64,000 bases of DNA, taken from a virus. The stretch lies in the IMG/VR virus record IMGVR_UViG_3300024502_000010, positions 124,001-188,000 of that record; one strand, 5' to 3'. The notes under the pieces are model-generated. The model searched no databases. It saw only the letters and a list, made by a program, of their open reading frames with translations, and was not told the origin of the DNA. Shown here piece by piece: positions 30,532-40,551 of this stretch (position 1 is its first letter; each line of letters opens with the position of its first letter). Both the position numbers and the translations under genes were made by a program.

Positions 30532-31232
30532 TCTAATACAACTCCTGGAGGCAATCTATAATGAAATCCGAAGGGAGTGATCCCTTCACACTCAGGAACT
30601 CTTGCTTCCTGAGAAAATTTAACAGCAACTTCAACCGGAGCAAACTTACATCCTTGCTCAACAAATATGTGTCTGTTGTGTACACATATGTTTCCGTCCT
30701 CATGATAGTTAACAACTCCAGGGGGCATCCAATAGAAATCACTATTGTTTACCTCCCAAGGAACTTCAACTTTATTTGGAACATTTAGAAGTTTTTTACT
30801 TCTCAAAGAAAATCCACCATTACCAACTCGATGATGATTTCCAAAAGGATCAATATAAGAATCCTCAACATATTCCCAAGGAGCGCCTATGTAATCATAT
30901 TCCAACCAACTATCATCCCACTTTTCGGGGAACAAAACAAATCCATCTGGTTGAACTAACAAACAGTGAGATGTTTCTATATGTTCACAAATTTTATAAA
31001 TTACATAATAATTATAATCGTTGTAATTATTAACTTCTATTGTAGGTTCTTCTAAGATAATTCCATCATTTTCAAGTTGATCTTTATGTTTTTCTATTTG
31101 CTCTTTTGTTGTTACTAATTTAACAGCACCATAATTAATACCACTCATACTTGTATATAAAGCACGAAGGGTTTTATCAATTTCTCCAGTAGTGTCTATA
31201 GTAAACAGAGTTACATCAGGAAGATTAATCAT
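30528..31232 (-). CDS. DUF5672-type glycosyltransferase
   Basis: 234 residues with the DUF5672 pattern: LLVQPDGFVLFPEKWDD, YDYIGAPWEYVED, HRVGNGGFSLRSKKLL and a final ITPFGFHYRLPPG. Such proteins occur in surface-polysaccharide clusters and are thought to be glycosyltransferases. Donor and linkage unknown. Confidence 0.85.
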   Translation of the reverse strand: MINLPDVTLFTIDTTGEIDKTLRALYTSMSGINYGAVKLVTTKEQIEKHKDQLENDGIILEEPTIEVNNYNDYNYYVIYKICEHIETSHCLLVQPDGFVLFPEKWDDSWLEYDYIGAPWEYVEDSYIDPFGNHHRVGNGGFSLRSKKLLNVPNKVEVPWEVNNSDFYWMPPGVVNYHEDGNICVHNRHIFVEQGCKFAPVEVAVKFSQEARVPECEGITPFGFHYRLPPGVVLE

Positions 31233-31250
31233 ATATTATTTTTATTATTC

Positions 31251-31790
31251 TCAACCAATCCAGAAACCAATCAGAGCATCAAAATTATGAGCAGGTCCAT
31301 GGGTTTTATCCAACTTAAATCCAAGTTCTTCATAATCAGATTCGTACCAAGAACTCAGATGAGATTCATGAATATTACCATACATCTCACCTTGCTCATA
31401 AACACCATTTGGAGTTTGGATTATAATAAGAGAAAAATATTCTTTTGCTTCTTCCAAAAGTTTTTTAGAAGCATCCATCTCCAGATGCTCTGGACCATCA
31501 GACCAATATAAAATATTTTTATCTTTCTCTTCTTTGTTTACATACTGAGCGAAATTTTCAACAGAATCACATACTACAGTAGCATTATATTCTTCCTTCG
31601 GAAATGCATTAGCATTAGGTTCAAAAATTTCAATAAGAGTTATATTACAATTCCTCTCTTTAAAGAAATCATACTGCCACATATGAGAATCTGGTCTCCA
31701 TCCAACAGTATAAACATTAGTATTTTGCTTCACACTATTAGTCAACTCTCTGGAATACTCTTCACGCATTCCATCCAAATAAAAATCCAT
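31251..31790 (-). CDS. Putative small methyltransferase-like protein
   Basis: 179 residues. NITLIEIFEPNANAFP (acidic end of strand 2) and DKNILYWSDGPEHLEM (strand 4) recall a class I SAM methyltransferase, but the glycine-rich motif I is weak (VYTVGWRPDSHMW). It may be a degenerate or non-catalytic member. Context: glycan island. Confidence 0.6.
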   Translation of the reverse strand: MDFYLDGMREEYSRELTNSVKQNTNVYTVGWRPDSHMWQYDFFKERNCNITLIEIFEPNANAFPKEEYNATVVCDSVENFAQYVNKEEKDKNILYWSDGPEHLEMDASKKLLEEAKEYFSLIIIQTPNGVYEQGEMYGNIHESHLSSWYESDYEELGFKLDKTHGPAHNFDALIGFWIG

Positions 31791-31791
31791 T

Positions 31792-32865
31792 CTATTTCTC
31801 CAATAATCTTTGCAGTTTATTTATTTTTACTAAAGCACCTTCGGACATATTAGTTCCGCGATTAGGAACTATAAAGTAATCCAATTCTATAGAGCTAGCA
31901 ATATTATACAATGTATACATGCAATCTGTAAACACATACTCTATAAATTTTGTACCTTTAGGGCAGAATATTATATTATAATTTGCTCCGCCATGGCACC
32001 CAACTACAGTATGTGCATTTTTAAAAATATCAAATGTTTCTTCAATCGTATAATTTGTGTCAATATAATCTATAAAATTCAAATCGTTTTTCTCTGCATA
32101 TTGTTTCAAGTAATCAACAGTTTCTTCTTCATTAATAAAAATTCTTGAGGTTGCTGTTTTGTTTCTGTTCAGATAAATTAAATTTTTATTTTCAAATTTC
32201 TCATCTCTCAATATAAACTCATTAGCCTCTTGATAGAAAAAGTTATTCCACCAATAACAAGGCATATGATTATTACAATCAAGTAGATATAACTTGTTTG
32301 CTCTTGCTAAAATTTCAGCATACCTAAATGGAGTATAATTTGGAACATAATATACTGGGTTTTTTAAATTTAATTTATTGAGAAAAAAGTCAGATATAGA
32401 TTTCTTATTAACACCTTCATATAATAAAATTGTTACATCAGGATTCTGTTCAAGAAATTCTCTTGCAAATGCGATAATGGGTAGAGCATCTTGAACAAAG
32501 TGTTGCCATATATAACCACCATAATTTAGAGCAGAGAATACTCGGTCAAACTCTAAGTCAACATATGATGGTTCTATATTTAAAGCTTCTACCCTACTTC
32601 CCTCACAATAATAAGTAAAGTTTTCAATACCTATCATTCTAAAGTAGGAATTATCATATTCTTTCAATAAAAATTCATTAAATGGTAGTTTAAACTCTTC
32701 ACCATCCCACAACTTGGGATAGTTTATTTCCCTCTCGCCCAAGAAAATCATTCCCGTACTCTTAGCATCACTAAGAGAAACTACATCTTCATCACTATCA
32801 ACCTTGATTGGATATGAATAGTGCTTCTCTTTCTCGCTTAATACTTTTTCTTTAATGATTTTCAT
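31792..32865 (-). CDS. GT61-type glycosyltransferase
   Basis: 357 residues. The C-terminal region IYLNRNKTATSRIFINEEE plus VVGCHGGANYNIIFCPKGTK and FIEYVF is the GT61 (DUF563) signature; the usual GxGxxxxN stretch is GCHGGANYN here. It transfers pentose or GlcNAc in known members. It begins 4 nt after the neighbouring gene. Confidence 0.85.
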   Translation of the reverse strand: MKIIKEKVLSEKEKHYSYPIKVDSDEDVVSLSDAKSTGMIFLGEREINYPKLWDGEEFKLPFNEFLLKEYDNSYFRMIGIENFTYYCEGSRVEALNIEPSYVDLEFDRVFSALNYGGYIWQHFVQDALPIIAFAREFLEQNPDVTILLYEGVNKKSISDFFLNKLNLKNPVYYVPNYTPFRYAEILARANKLYLLDCNNHMPCYWWNNFFYQEANEFILRDEKFENKNLIYLNRNKTATSRIFINEEETVDYLKQYAEKNDLNFIDYIDTNYTIEETFDIFKNAHTVVGCHGGANYNIIFCPKGTKFIEYVFTDCMYTLYNIASSIELDYFIVPNRGTNMSEGALVKINKLQRLLEK

Positions 32866-32868
32866 AGA

Positions 32869-33813
32869 TTATTTCACGTAATAATTATCCCGCTCTTCCT
32901 TACACACACTACCCGGATATAAATCTCCATCAGTATCCAACCATAACCATCTTTCATCATTTACGATTCCATCTTCAGGTCTCCACCAACCATTAGAGCG
33001 AGACCAATCAAACCAATACTTAGGTGCAATTACATTAATAAGTTCATTATTAGTCCAAACTGGCCAAAATGCAAAAGTAGATGCTGAAATAATAGCATAC
33101 TTAGCAGTATTCAAAATACTATAATCAATAGATACTGGACCACCAGGATAAATATACCAACTGATATTCTTTTGGTAAGGATCCTTTTCTTCAGAAATTG
33201 CAGATCCAACAATCTTAACACCAGGAACTAATTGACCAGCAAACTCTGGGTCATCAGTAATGATTACAAACTCAATATCTGGATTATTTTCTTTCATATG
33301 CTTCATAGCAAATCGATAATACTCAGCAGGTAGTACCGAATGCCCAGTTTTGTAGTCACCACCCCTAATTTGAATTACACAGATATTTTCCGAAGAATAG
33401 TCCCGGACTTTATATTTGTCGTCATAAGATAACCAGTCACATATTTTATCTCGATAATCTTCAATATAAGACATCCTCTGGAAGTTACCATTAATATAAG
33501 TATTATCCTTTACTGTAAAGAAATTTTTATCTGCTGCTCCAATTTCTCCAGGAGCAGTTTTATGATGGATGCTTTCTTCTTCATAATAATGTAAGATACC
33601 ATCGGGAAGTTCTCTACAGTCATAAAAATCAGATGCTTGTTCTACATTAAGAGAGATATCTTTTCCAAAATCAAAATTTAAAAATGGACCTCTCCAACCG
33701 GGTGAACTAATCGCATAATCATAACCCAAACGATCAGCAAAGACACGACAACAAACCGCTCTCCAGATTTGGTTTCCCAAACCCGCGTGTTCATGAATAC
33801 TTACTGCTAACAT
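32869..33813 (-). CDS. GT11-like fucosyltransferase, copy 3 (divergent)
   Basis: 314 residues. HAGLGNQIWRAVCCRVFADR and CVIQIRGGDYKTGHS match GT11 motifs I and II loosely, and YAIISASTFAFWPVWTNNE replaces the usual SSFSWW. The C-terminus is extended by about 40 residues. Probably uses a GDP-sugar. Confidence 0.8.
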   Translation of the reverse strand: MLAVSIHEHAGLGNQIWRAVCCRVFADRLGYDYAISSPGWRGPFLNFDFGKDISLNVEQASDFYDCRELPDGILHYYEEESIHHKTAPGEIGAADKNFFTVKDNTYINGNFQRMSYIEDYRDKICDWLSYDDKYKVRDYSSENICVIQIRGGDYKTGHSVLPAEYYRFAMKHMKENNPDIEFVIITDDPEFAGQLVPGVKIVGSAISEEKDPYQKNISWYIYPGGPVSIDYSILNTAKYAIISASTFAFWPVWTNNELINVIAPKYWFDWSRSNGWWRPEDGIVNDERWLWLDTDGDLYPGSVCKEERDNYYVK

Positions 33814-33815
33814 AA

Positions 33816-34412
33816 TTATCTCCGATGATATTTGTTACTGTATTTTTTTCTCAAAATAGTAAGACCATTATTCCAAGGAAGTGTTGACCATTCCCAGAAT
33901 TGTGGGTCAAGTTCTGCTACTGCTCTATATGGACCACCACCAGCCCATTGACCATCTTTAAGTGTAAGATCAGAATGGTAGAATGGGTCAGTGCTTCCAT
34001 ACATCAAATCGTGCAAAAGAATAACACTTGTTGGACCAACTAATTCATCAAGAAGTTCTAACTGCTTTTTAACATGAGGATATGAATGCCAGTCATCGAC
34101 ATAAACAACATCTATTTTTTTATCCTTAGGCCAATCTTCAAGGAACTTGATACTATCTCCTTGATGAAATGTATAGTTGCCATTATTTGGTTTAAATTCT
34201 GACGGTGGATTAAGATCAACAGACCACAGATGTCCGTTATTTAACTTTGCTGCTTCATATAAAGGTTCTGTGGTATGTCCTTCCCTAACACCAAGTTCAA
34301 CATATGTAGAACCTTTAGATGCCAAAGCGATTGAAAAAATTGTAATAATATGCCTATCAGAATCTAGGTTTCCGTTTAAAGCTTTATTACAAAAATCAGT
34401 TAGATACTTCAT
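33816..34412 (-). CDS. Class I methyltransferase (Methyltransf_24 type)
   Basis: 198 residues: STYVELGVREGHTTEPLYEA, LWSVDLNPPSEF, FHQGDSIKFLEDWP and IDVVYVDDWHSYPHVKKQLE, i.e. the SAM motifs plus the DDWHSY metal/substrate loop of small O-methyltransferases found in polysaccharide clusters. Confidence 0.85.
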   Translation of the reverse strand: MKYLTDFCNKALNGNLDSDRHIITIFSIALASKGSTYVELGVREGHTTEPLYEAAKLNNGHLWSVDLNPPSEFKPNNGNYTFHQGDSIKFLEDWPKDKKIDVVYVDDWHSYPHVKKQLELLDELVGPTSVILLHDLMYGSTDPFYHSDLTLKDGQWAGGGPYRAVAELDPQFWEWSTLPWNNGLTILRKKYSNKYHRR

Positions 34413-35345
34413 TTAATTCGTGTACTTATTTACGATATTATCAAAAAATTTTGGAAGTGTCAATCCAGACAAATCCATTTTTTGAGCTTTTTGGAATAAA
34501 TGATCGTTTTCTATTAATAGATTTTCATTTACTTCGGAGTATTTATCCACAAAAAGAACAGGGTAATCTGCAAATAAAGTTTCCAAATAAAGATGCCTCT
34601 TCATAATTGGAACTCTTCTCATATAAAGAACTTCCCAATTACGATGACAATCAATAGCATTTCCTCTTGGGCATATCATAAATTTTGATTGACTAAGATT
34701 ATAAAGAAACACAGAAAAAGAAACTCTATTTTCATGTACCACTGCCCAAGATTTATTCCTGAACATTTCTTTTATTCCCTTCCTTTCTTCATTGGAAGAT
34801 TCGTTGTGACTCACATATAAAAGTCCGGGAGGATTATTTGGAAGATTTTTTGAAGCGCCTTTAATTTCAGATACTCTCATATCATTAGGATTCATTGCTC
34901 TCTGCAGTCCATAAGGAGCTGGGATAACTTTTCCACCATTAGCAATAGCATTTACTGCAGAAATGCACAAAACATTATTGGGTATCAAGTCAAAGATATA
35001 ATCATCAATGGGAGTATCCTCAAGATTTGTGAAAATAATAAAATTCATTTCAGGAAAATTTGAGCAAAGATTTAATAAATCACTCCTTTCCATTAATGAA
35101 TTGACATATGGTCTATCAGAATCACTAACCTCAACAATATGTCTTTTATATAAACGAATATTATCAATAAACAGAGTCATATAATCTCTGCTTTTTTTAA
35201 TCTCAAATAATCTATTAACGAATTCAAGATTCAATAAATTAGCATCTTTCATAAATGATGTAAAAATATTCCCCCATTGACCAGACTGGTCTCCGAAAGA
35301 ATAATCACATAGTTTTGAAAGTGCTACACCTTCAATCAATTCCAT
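34413..35345 (-). CDS. Exostosin/GT47-like glycosyltransferase
   Basis: 310 residues. The C-terminal half SKFMICPRGNAIDCHRNWEV then LYMRRVPIMKRHL resembles the donor-binding region of exostosin-like enzymes (CPRGxGxDxHRxWE). The N-terminal half has no motif that I recognise. Overlaps the GT17 gene by 10 nt. Confidence 0.75.
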   Translation of the reverse strand: MELIEGVALSKLCDYSFGDQSGQWGNIFTSFMKDANLLNLEFVNRLFEIKKSRDYMTLFIDNIRLYKRHIVEVSDSDRPYVNSLMERSDLLNLCSNFPEMNFIIFTNLEDTPIDDYIFDLIPNNVLCISAVNAIANGGKVIPAPYGLQRAMNPNDMRVSEIKGASKNLPNNPPGLLYVSHNESSNEERKGIKEMFRNKSWAVVHENRVSFSVFLYNLSQSKFMICPRGNAIDCHRNWEVLYMRRVPIMKRHLYLETLFADYPVLFVDKYSEVNENLLIENDHLFQKAQKMDLSGLTLPKFFDNIVNKYTN

Positions 35346-36190
35346 GGCGTAATAAATTCTGAATATTTTTCTTGATTATCTACAATGTACTGTGGAAATG
35401 ATTCATCTATAGGAACAGGAAAATAATTTACACCTCTACCCAAAGGGTCTTTCTTTTCACTGACTATATCTTCGGCATTCACTATTATTGAAGGTTGAGC
35501 ATCGGCACCTGCGACCATTTTTTGTTTATATCTTTCCACACCACCAAAATAACTCCAATGCCATCCACCATCTTGAATTCGATAAGATTCATTCCACATA
35601 CTATCTCTCAGTTTGTCTATAGAAAGATTTTTTATTTTTTTCCAAGTACAAATTCTTGAACCTCTCCAATTATCATGATAATGAGTATTAAGATTATAAT
35701 AAAATGCTCTCTGCATTGCAACATATAAATTATTAGGATTAAACCAATTTAGATTTTCTAAAATTAATGGATTTACAATTTCATCAGCATCACTTGTTAT
35801 AACAATATCATCATCAGTCACTCCTGCTTTTTCAATCGAGACTGCAGTATAATTTCTTGCATACATATCCCTTTGATAGGGGAGAGGAATATCAATATAT
35901 CTTTGTCCACAATTTGGATCAATGTCTTCATATGCAGTATGAAATTTTTGTTTTTCTAAAAATGCAGTAAAATCCACAGGGATTTCATCCATTACATCAT
36001 GAATAACCTTATCGTTAAATTTGGAAAAACGTTCTTTGTTCTCCAAATAATAAAGAGGTTTTTCATCACCCATAGTAGTATATGGACATTCTGTTATAAC
36101 AAAATAATCCACATAGTCATAAAGGAGATTGAAACGTATTTCAAGTATCTCTAACTCATTAAAAAATCTAAAGGAATCAAATATTTTCAT
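35336..36190 (-). CDS. Glycosyltransferase family 17
   Basis: 284 residues: MKIFDSFRFFNELEILEIRF, DYFVITECPYTTMG, QRDMYARNYTAVS and DIVITSDADEIVNPLIL with the DxD metal site, followed by GGWHWSYFGGVERYKQK. GT17 members add GlcNAc beta-1,4 to mannose; bacterial and viral members are poorly characterised. Confidence 0.9.
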   Translation of the reverse strand: MKIFDSFRFFNELEILEIRFNLLYDYVDYFVITECPYTTMGDEKPLYYLENKERFSKFNDKVIHDVMDEIPVDFTAFLEKQKFHTAYEDIDPNCGQRYIDIPLPYQRDMYARNYTAVSIEKAGVTDDDIVITSDADEIVNPLILENLNWFNPNNLYVAMQRAFYYNLNTHYHDNWRGSRICTWKKIKNLSIDKLRDSMWNESYRIQDGGWHWSYFGGVERYKQKMVAGADAQPSIIVNAEDIVSEKKDPLGRGVNYFPVPIDESFPQYIVDNQEKYSEFITPWN

Positions 36191-36848
36191 AAATTTTTTC
36201 TCTGGACAAATAGGTTATCATTCTTTCATTTGGACTATAATCTTTAATAGAATAAGAATAATCATTTTCATTATCGGAAAAAACCATATTACAAAAATCT
36301 CTTAAGGCAGCGGTTACTTGTCCCATATCACAATCATCGATTAAGATATTTTCTATTCCCAATTTTCCACAATTTACCAAATCGGAAATAGCACATTCGT
36401 AACTATGTCCACCATCTACCCATGCCATATCAAATGGAATGTCATCTGGGTTGTCAAAAGAAGTTAAAGTTTCTAAAGAATCTCCGGGAAAAAAAGTAAT
36501 AAAATTTTCACCATAAAGTTCATTAATTGCATCAACACAAAGTTGACTTTCCTCATTAATACCAAAAGTATAAACTTTTACTTCAGGTATTTCTTTTTTA
36601 ACAACGTAAGAATAAAATCCCTTAAAAGTTCCAATTTCCAAGATATACTTTGGTTGAATCTTTTGCAAATATTTTTTATGAAATTTTAATTGGTGAACCA
36701 TATTTTCAGCTGTTCTCCAATTAAATAATCCACCTTCACTATGATCAAACATTCCTTCCAATTTGGAAAGAAATTCATAATCATATTCCAGCAGTTCCGA
36801 TTTAGATTCAAAATCTTGTTTTGTAATTTCGATAGTTCTAGTTGTCAT
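36177..36848 (-). CDS. Class I methyltransferase (cephalosporin-hydroxylase-like)
   Basis: 223 residues: PKYILEIGTFKGFYSYVVKK, FITFFPGDSLETLTSF and FDMAWVDGGHSYECAISDLV. The VDGGHSY loop places it with Methyltransf_24/CmcI-like enzymes common in surface-glycan islands. It starts one base before the epimerase stop. Confidence 0.85.
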   Translation of the reverse strand: MTTRTIEITKQDFESKSELLEYDYEFLSKLEGMFDHSEGGLFNWRTAENMVHQLKFHKKYLQKIQPKYILEIGTFKGFYSYVVKKEIPEVKVYTFGINEESQLCVDAINELYGENFITFFPGDSLETLTSFDNPDDIPFDMAWVDGGHSYECAISDLVNCGKLGIENILIDDCDMGQVTAALRDFCNMVFSDNENDYSYSIKDYSPNERMITYLSREKIYENI

Positions 36849-37841
36849 TTAATTTCTCCAATAATCGTAAATGTCTTTAGTAACTTCATATTCCATACTC
36901 TTCACTTTTCTATTCGGTTGCTTCATAGCCCAGATAAACATACTTTCAATTAGTTCTTCAAGTTTTGTTTCATCCCTGAATTCTAACATACTTTTTGCTT
37001 TTGTATGATCACAATATGCGTGCTTAACTTCATGTCTTGGTTCACCATGTTCAATAGGAACTTCATATCCATATTTCTTACCAATCTTCTGTACGGTTTC
37101 AGCAACCTCATTCAAAGTAAAATGTTTATCGGCACCAATATTAAAAATTTCTCCATCATATTCTGTAAGAAGTTTATCAAATGGTTCCATATAATATTTG
37201 ATATCGGAGAAAGCACGAGTCTGTTCCCCATCACCATAAACAAGAATTGGTTGACCATTCAAAGTTTTGCGAATGAAAATACCAATCACATTTCGATAAC
37301 GGTCCCAAATGTTTTGGTAAATTCCAAGAACATTATGAGGACGAACAATATTGTATCGAAGTCCAAACTGTTCGTGAGCTAATTTTAAATCACACTCGAC
37401 AGCATACTTAGCAATACCATATGGGTCAATTGGTTGAGGACGCTTATCTTCAGTGAATGGTGGTTCTTGCTCACCATAGACTGCCATACTAGAGGTGAAA
37501 ATCATTTTAGTATCGTGCTTGATACATTCATTAATTAAATTGGCAGAACAAATAAGATTGTTTCTATAGTTATAGTTTCGAATAAAAGGTGATAGTCCTT
37601 CAGCAGCATATGCAGCAAAATGCAAAAGGACATCTGGTTTATGTTCTTCGAACAATTCAACTACTTTTTTTCTCCTTTCAAGATCAAATTTTGCAAATGT
37701 AAAATTTTCTGCCTTTGGAAGAAACGCTTTATATCCACCAGAAAGATCATCAATACCTATTACCTTATGACCGTTCGCTAAAAGATGTCGAGTATAATTG
37801 GACCCAAGGAGTCCCGCGCATCCAGTAACAAATATCTTCAT
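36849..37841 (-). CDS. NAD-dependent sugar epimerase/dehydratase
   Basis: 330 residues, extended short-chain dehydrogenase. NAD loop FVTGCAGLLGSNYTRHLLAN, FTSSMAVYGE, catalytic YGIAKYAVECD (YxxxK) and the RPHNVLGIYQN substrate loop. Nearest in pattern to UDP-glucose 4-epimerases. Product not decidable from sequence. ATGA overlap with the gene upstream. Confidence 0.9.
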   Translation of the reverse strand: MKIFVTGCAGLLGSNYTRHLLANGHKVIGIDDLSGGYKAFLPKAENFTFAKFDLERRKKVVELFEEHKPDVLLHFAAYAAEGLSPFIRNYNYRNNLICSANLINECIKHDTKMIFTSSMAVYGEQEPPFTEDKRPQPIDPYGIAKYAVECDLKLAHEQFGLRYNIVRPHNVLGIYQNIWDRYRNVIGIFIRKTLNGQPILVYGDGEQTRAFSDIKYYMEPFDKLLTEYDGEIFNIGADKHFTLNEVAETVQKIGKKYGYEVPIEHGEPRHEVKHAYCDHTKAKSMLEFRDETKLEELIESMFIWAMKQPNRKVKSMEYEVTKDIYDYWRN

Positions 37842-38689
37842 AGATAATCTCCTTTCATTGCTTCAAATACTTTAGCAATACCTTGATCAATTGTGGTTTT
37901 AGGGGTCCACCATTTCATCAAATAGGTATCTGGTCTATTTCTTTTATCCATCTGTACACTATCTTTTTGATCAGATGGTTGAACTTTTACATCATACTTT
38001 CCGATCAAATTAAATTGTCCACAAATAATACTTGCAATGTCAATGATTTTTGTTGACTTAAAGCTTGTAATATGAAGATTATCTTCTGAGGTAAATTCAT
38101 TATAGTTTTCCATAATTGCCTCAAGTGCTTCGCAGCAGTCTTCAGCATATAGAAACTCCCGTTCTTCCTGACCATCAGTAAGCATATCAATTGCACCAGT
38201 CTCAAATCCTTTACGGATGAAGTCTGTGATAACATGTGCTTTGTCATGGTCCTTTTCGATACCATATACATTCCAGAACTTAACAATAAGTCCATTAAGA
38301 GATTTGGTATAAAGTTCTCCAACATTTTTGAGTACCCCATATGGAGAGTAACTCATGTTGCTCATTTGAGATGATGCAAATACAAATCTCTTATTATACT
38401 TTTTAAGAAGTCCAAATGCATTTGCCATCAAGCGAGCGTTATTATCAATGAACTGGAAAGTATGTTGATACTTCTTCAGGTAACGAGACCCACCAACATC
38501 AAATGCAAGAAAGAATACAAAGTCTGCAGTCTCAATTGCATTCTCAAGATATTGATTCGGTATCACAGTCATATCATGATTGGGTGTTTCCACCTTATCA
38601 AAGTCAATAACAGTATGACCTTTTTCTCGAAGATACTCCGAAAGGTAGGCACCAATTTGCCCACTGGAACCAAGAATAGTAATTTTCAT
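37838..38689 (-). CDS. NAD-dependent epimerase/reductase (SDR)
   Basis: 283 residues. ITILGSSGQIGAYLSEYLRE is the NAD loop; FASSQMSNMSYSPYGVLKN carries the Ser and YxxxK. It could reduce or epimerise a keto-sugar (a GDP-fucose-synthase-like role would fit the fucosyltransferases), but the sequence does not settle this. Confidence 0.85.
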   Translation of the reverse strand: MKITILGSSGQIGAYLSEYLREKGHTVIDFDKVETPNHDMTVIPNQYLENAIETADFVFFLAFDVGGSRYLKKYQHTFQFIDNNARLMANAFGLLKKYNKRFVFASSQMSNMSYSPYGVLKNVGELYTKSLNGLIVKFWNVYGIEKDHDKAHVITDFIRKGFETGAIDMLTDGQEEREFLYAEDCCEALEAIMENYNEFTSEDNLHITSFKSTKIIDIASIICGQFNLIGKYDVKVQPSDQKDSVQMDKRNRPDTYLMKWWTPKTTIDQGIAKVFEAMKGDYL

Positions 38690-39429
38690 TCTACATCAAC
38701 CATAACTTCATGAGATTCAAATGTATAATCATCCGAATACTTATCTATGTCTTCTATTAGAGTGTTCATATATCGCGTATCTTCAACCATCATATCTCTT
38801 GTCGGTTGAAGAATCATCTGATATTTTTTAAAATTATTTTCTACCAAATATTCATCTAACTCACCACCAGTATTTGCATTTTCATAGTCATCAGATTCAT
38901 CATATTCAGAATCAATGAAGACGACATTTTTAATGTGGTCACCAAGACTCTTAATAACATTAAGATCGTTACCCTGCGTGTCAGTTTTTAAGACTTCTAC
39001 TACATCATAATCAATATTATCCAATATAGACTTTAAAGAAATGACATCCACATTATACACATTTTCTGTAGAATTCTCAAACCTACCCTTTGGTTTGAGT
39101 AGTGAAGAACATCCTGGATTATTTGGCCAAACATCCCAACCAAATCCATAAAATTCTTTTGTAGTTGGTTCTTCAACATTATCAATTGCAGCTTCGATAA
39201 GATAGAATCTATCTCCACCTCTTGTTCTAACTAAAAGTTCCTTTAGGGAAGAACAATTTTCTGGGTGGGGTTCAATACCAATAACAAAAACATCATCAAT
39301 AAAATTAATCCATCGTTTAGATCTTCCCATATCACAGGAAAGACCCACATCAATTCTAAGTTTTAGTCCAGATTTAAGTTTTTGATTAATATAATCAAAG
39401 TCGATATCCAAATCATTCTTTACTGTCAC
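38686..39429 (-). CDS. FkbM-family methyltransferase
   Basis: 247 residues. FVIGIEPHPENCSSLKELL and VEVLKTDTQGNDLNVIKSLG with VVFIDSEYDES are FkbM motifs. FkbM enzymes O-methylate sugars in many polysaccharide clusters. The start lies inside the end of the epimerase gene upstream. Confidence 0.88.
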   Translation of the reverse strand: MTVKNDLDIDFDYINQKLKSGLKLRIDVGLSCDMGRSKRWINFIDDVFVIGIEPHPENCSSLKELLVRTRGGDRFYLIEAAIDNVEEPTTKEFYGFGWDVWPNNPGCSSLLKPKGRFENSTENVYNVDVISLKSILDNIDYDVVEVLKTDTQGNDLNVIKSLGDHIKNVVFIDSEYDESDDYENANTGGELDEYLVENNFKKYQMILQPTRDMMVEDTRYMNTLIEDIDKYSDDYTFESHEVMVDVE

Positions 39430-40525
39430 CTTTCACCTCTTCCACCTTTTTCATTTGCGTATTAATCCACTCATAAGTCTTGCGGATACCTTCTTCCAGA
39501 GTCTGTGAATAATCCCAACCAAGTTTTTCGCGAATCAAATCATTATTTGAATTGCGTCCACGAACTCCAAGAGGACCATCAATATGATTCTTCTCTACGA
39601 CTTTACCTGCAACTTTAGCAGCAGTATCTACGAGTTGATTAATGGTTACCATTTCTTCGGAACCAATATTAACAGGTCCGATGAAATCACTATTCATCAT
39701 TCTGCGGGTTGCTTCGATGCATTCATCAATATACAGGAAGGAACGAGTTTGTAGCCCGTCTCCCCACACCTCGATGGTTCCACCTTCCTCTGAAAGGTAG
39801 GCAACTTTACGACAGATTGCTGCGGGTGCTTTTTCTCTACCACCAGTCCAGGTTCCTTCAGGTCCAAAGATATTATGATACCTAGCAACCCGCACAGGAA
39901 TACCATAGTTGCGGTGATAAGCGAAGAAGAGTCTCTCTGAGAAGAGTTTTTCCCAACCATACTCGGAATCTGGGTTAGCAGGATAAGCGGACTCTTCACG
40001 ACAATCGGGATTGTCTGGATCTAATTGATTATGTTCTGGATACATACAAGCAGATCCAGAATAGAAAATTTTAGTTTTATAATCTAATACTGGGCGAACA
40101 CAAGCGGTGCCATTATCAACACCATCAAAAGTTTCATTCAATTGACGCTGTGCTTCAAGAACATTTAAGTTGATGGTTGCAGAGTTGTGCATAATATCAG
40201 CATCATTTTCTCCAGTGAAAACAAATCCTGCACCGCCCATATCAGCAGCGAACTGATAGATTTCATGGAAGGGTAGAATATATCGATAAGGAACTGAGTT
40301 ATAAAAGTTTCCTTGCTCTCCTTTAAATTCAAGAACACGGCGAACAAAGTTCATATCCCTCAGGTCTCCCTGAATGAATTCATCTGCTTCAGAAATTGAA
40401 AATTCTGGATACTTGAGGTCTACACCACGCACCCAATAACCTTCAGACTTTAATCTTCTTACCATATGACTTCCAATAAAGCCACCAGCACCTAACACAA
40501 GTGCCGTTTTCTTGTACTCACTCAT
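39413..40525 (-). CDS. GDP-mannose 3',5'-epimerase-like enzyme
   Basis: 370 residues. LVLGAGGFIGSHMVRRLKSE, FAADMGGAGFVF, SGSACMYPEHNQL, EYGWEKLFSERLF (YxxxK-like), GTWTGGREKAPAAICRK and WGDGLQTRSFLYIDECIE closely follow the plant and bacterial GDP-mannose 3,5-epimerase pattern, which makes GDP-L-galactose. That sugar could feed the GT11 enzymes. Start MSEYKKTA at 40525; the longer frame runs back through the terminator and is rejected. First gene of the island. Confidence 0.93.
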   Translation of the reverse strand: MSEYKKTALVLGAGGFIGSHMVRRLKSEGYWVRGVDLKYPEFSISEADEFIQGDLRDMNFVRRVLEFKGEQGNFYNSVPYRYILPFHEIYQFAADMGGAGFVFTGENDADIMHNSATINLNVLEAQRQLNETFDGVDNGTACVRPVLDYKTKIFYSGSACMYPEHNQLDPDNPDCREESAYPANPDSEYGWEKLFSERLFFAYHRNYGIPVRVARYHNIFGPEGTWTGGREKAPAAICRKVAYLSEEGGTIEVWGDGLQTRSFLYIDECIEATRRMMNSDFIGPVNIGSEEMVTINQLVDTAAKVAGKVVEKNHIDGPLGVRGRNSNNDLIREKLGWDYSQTLEEGIRKTYEWINTQMKKVEEVKGDSKE

Positions 40526-40551
40526 AGACCAATAAATTTCTCTTAGTATAT

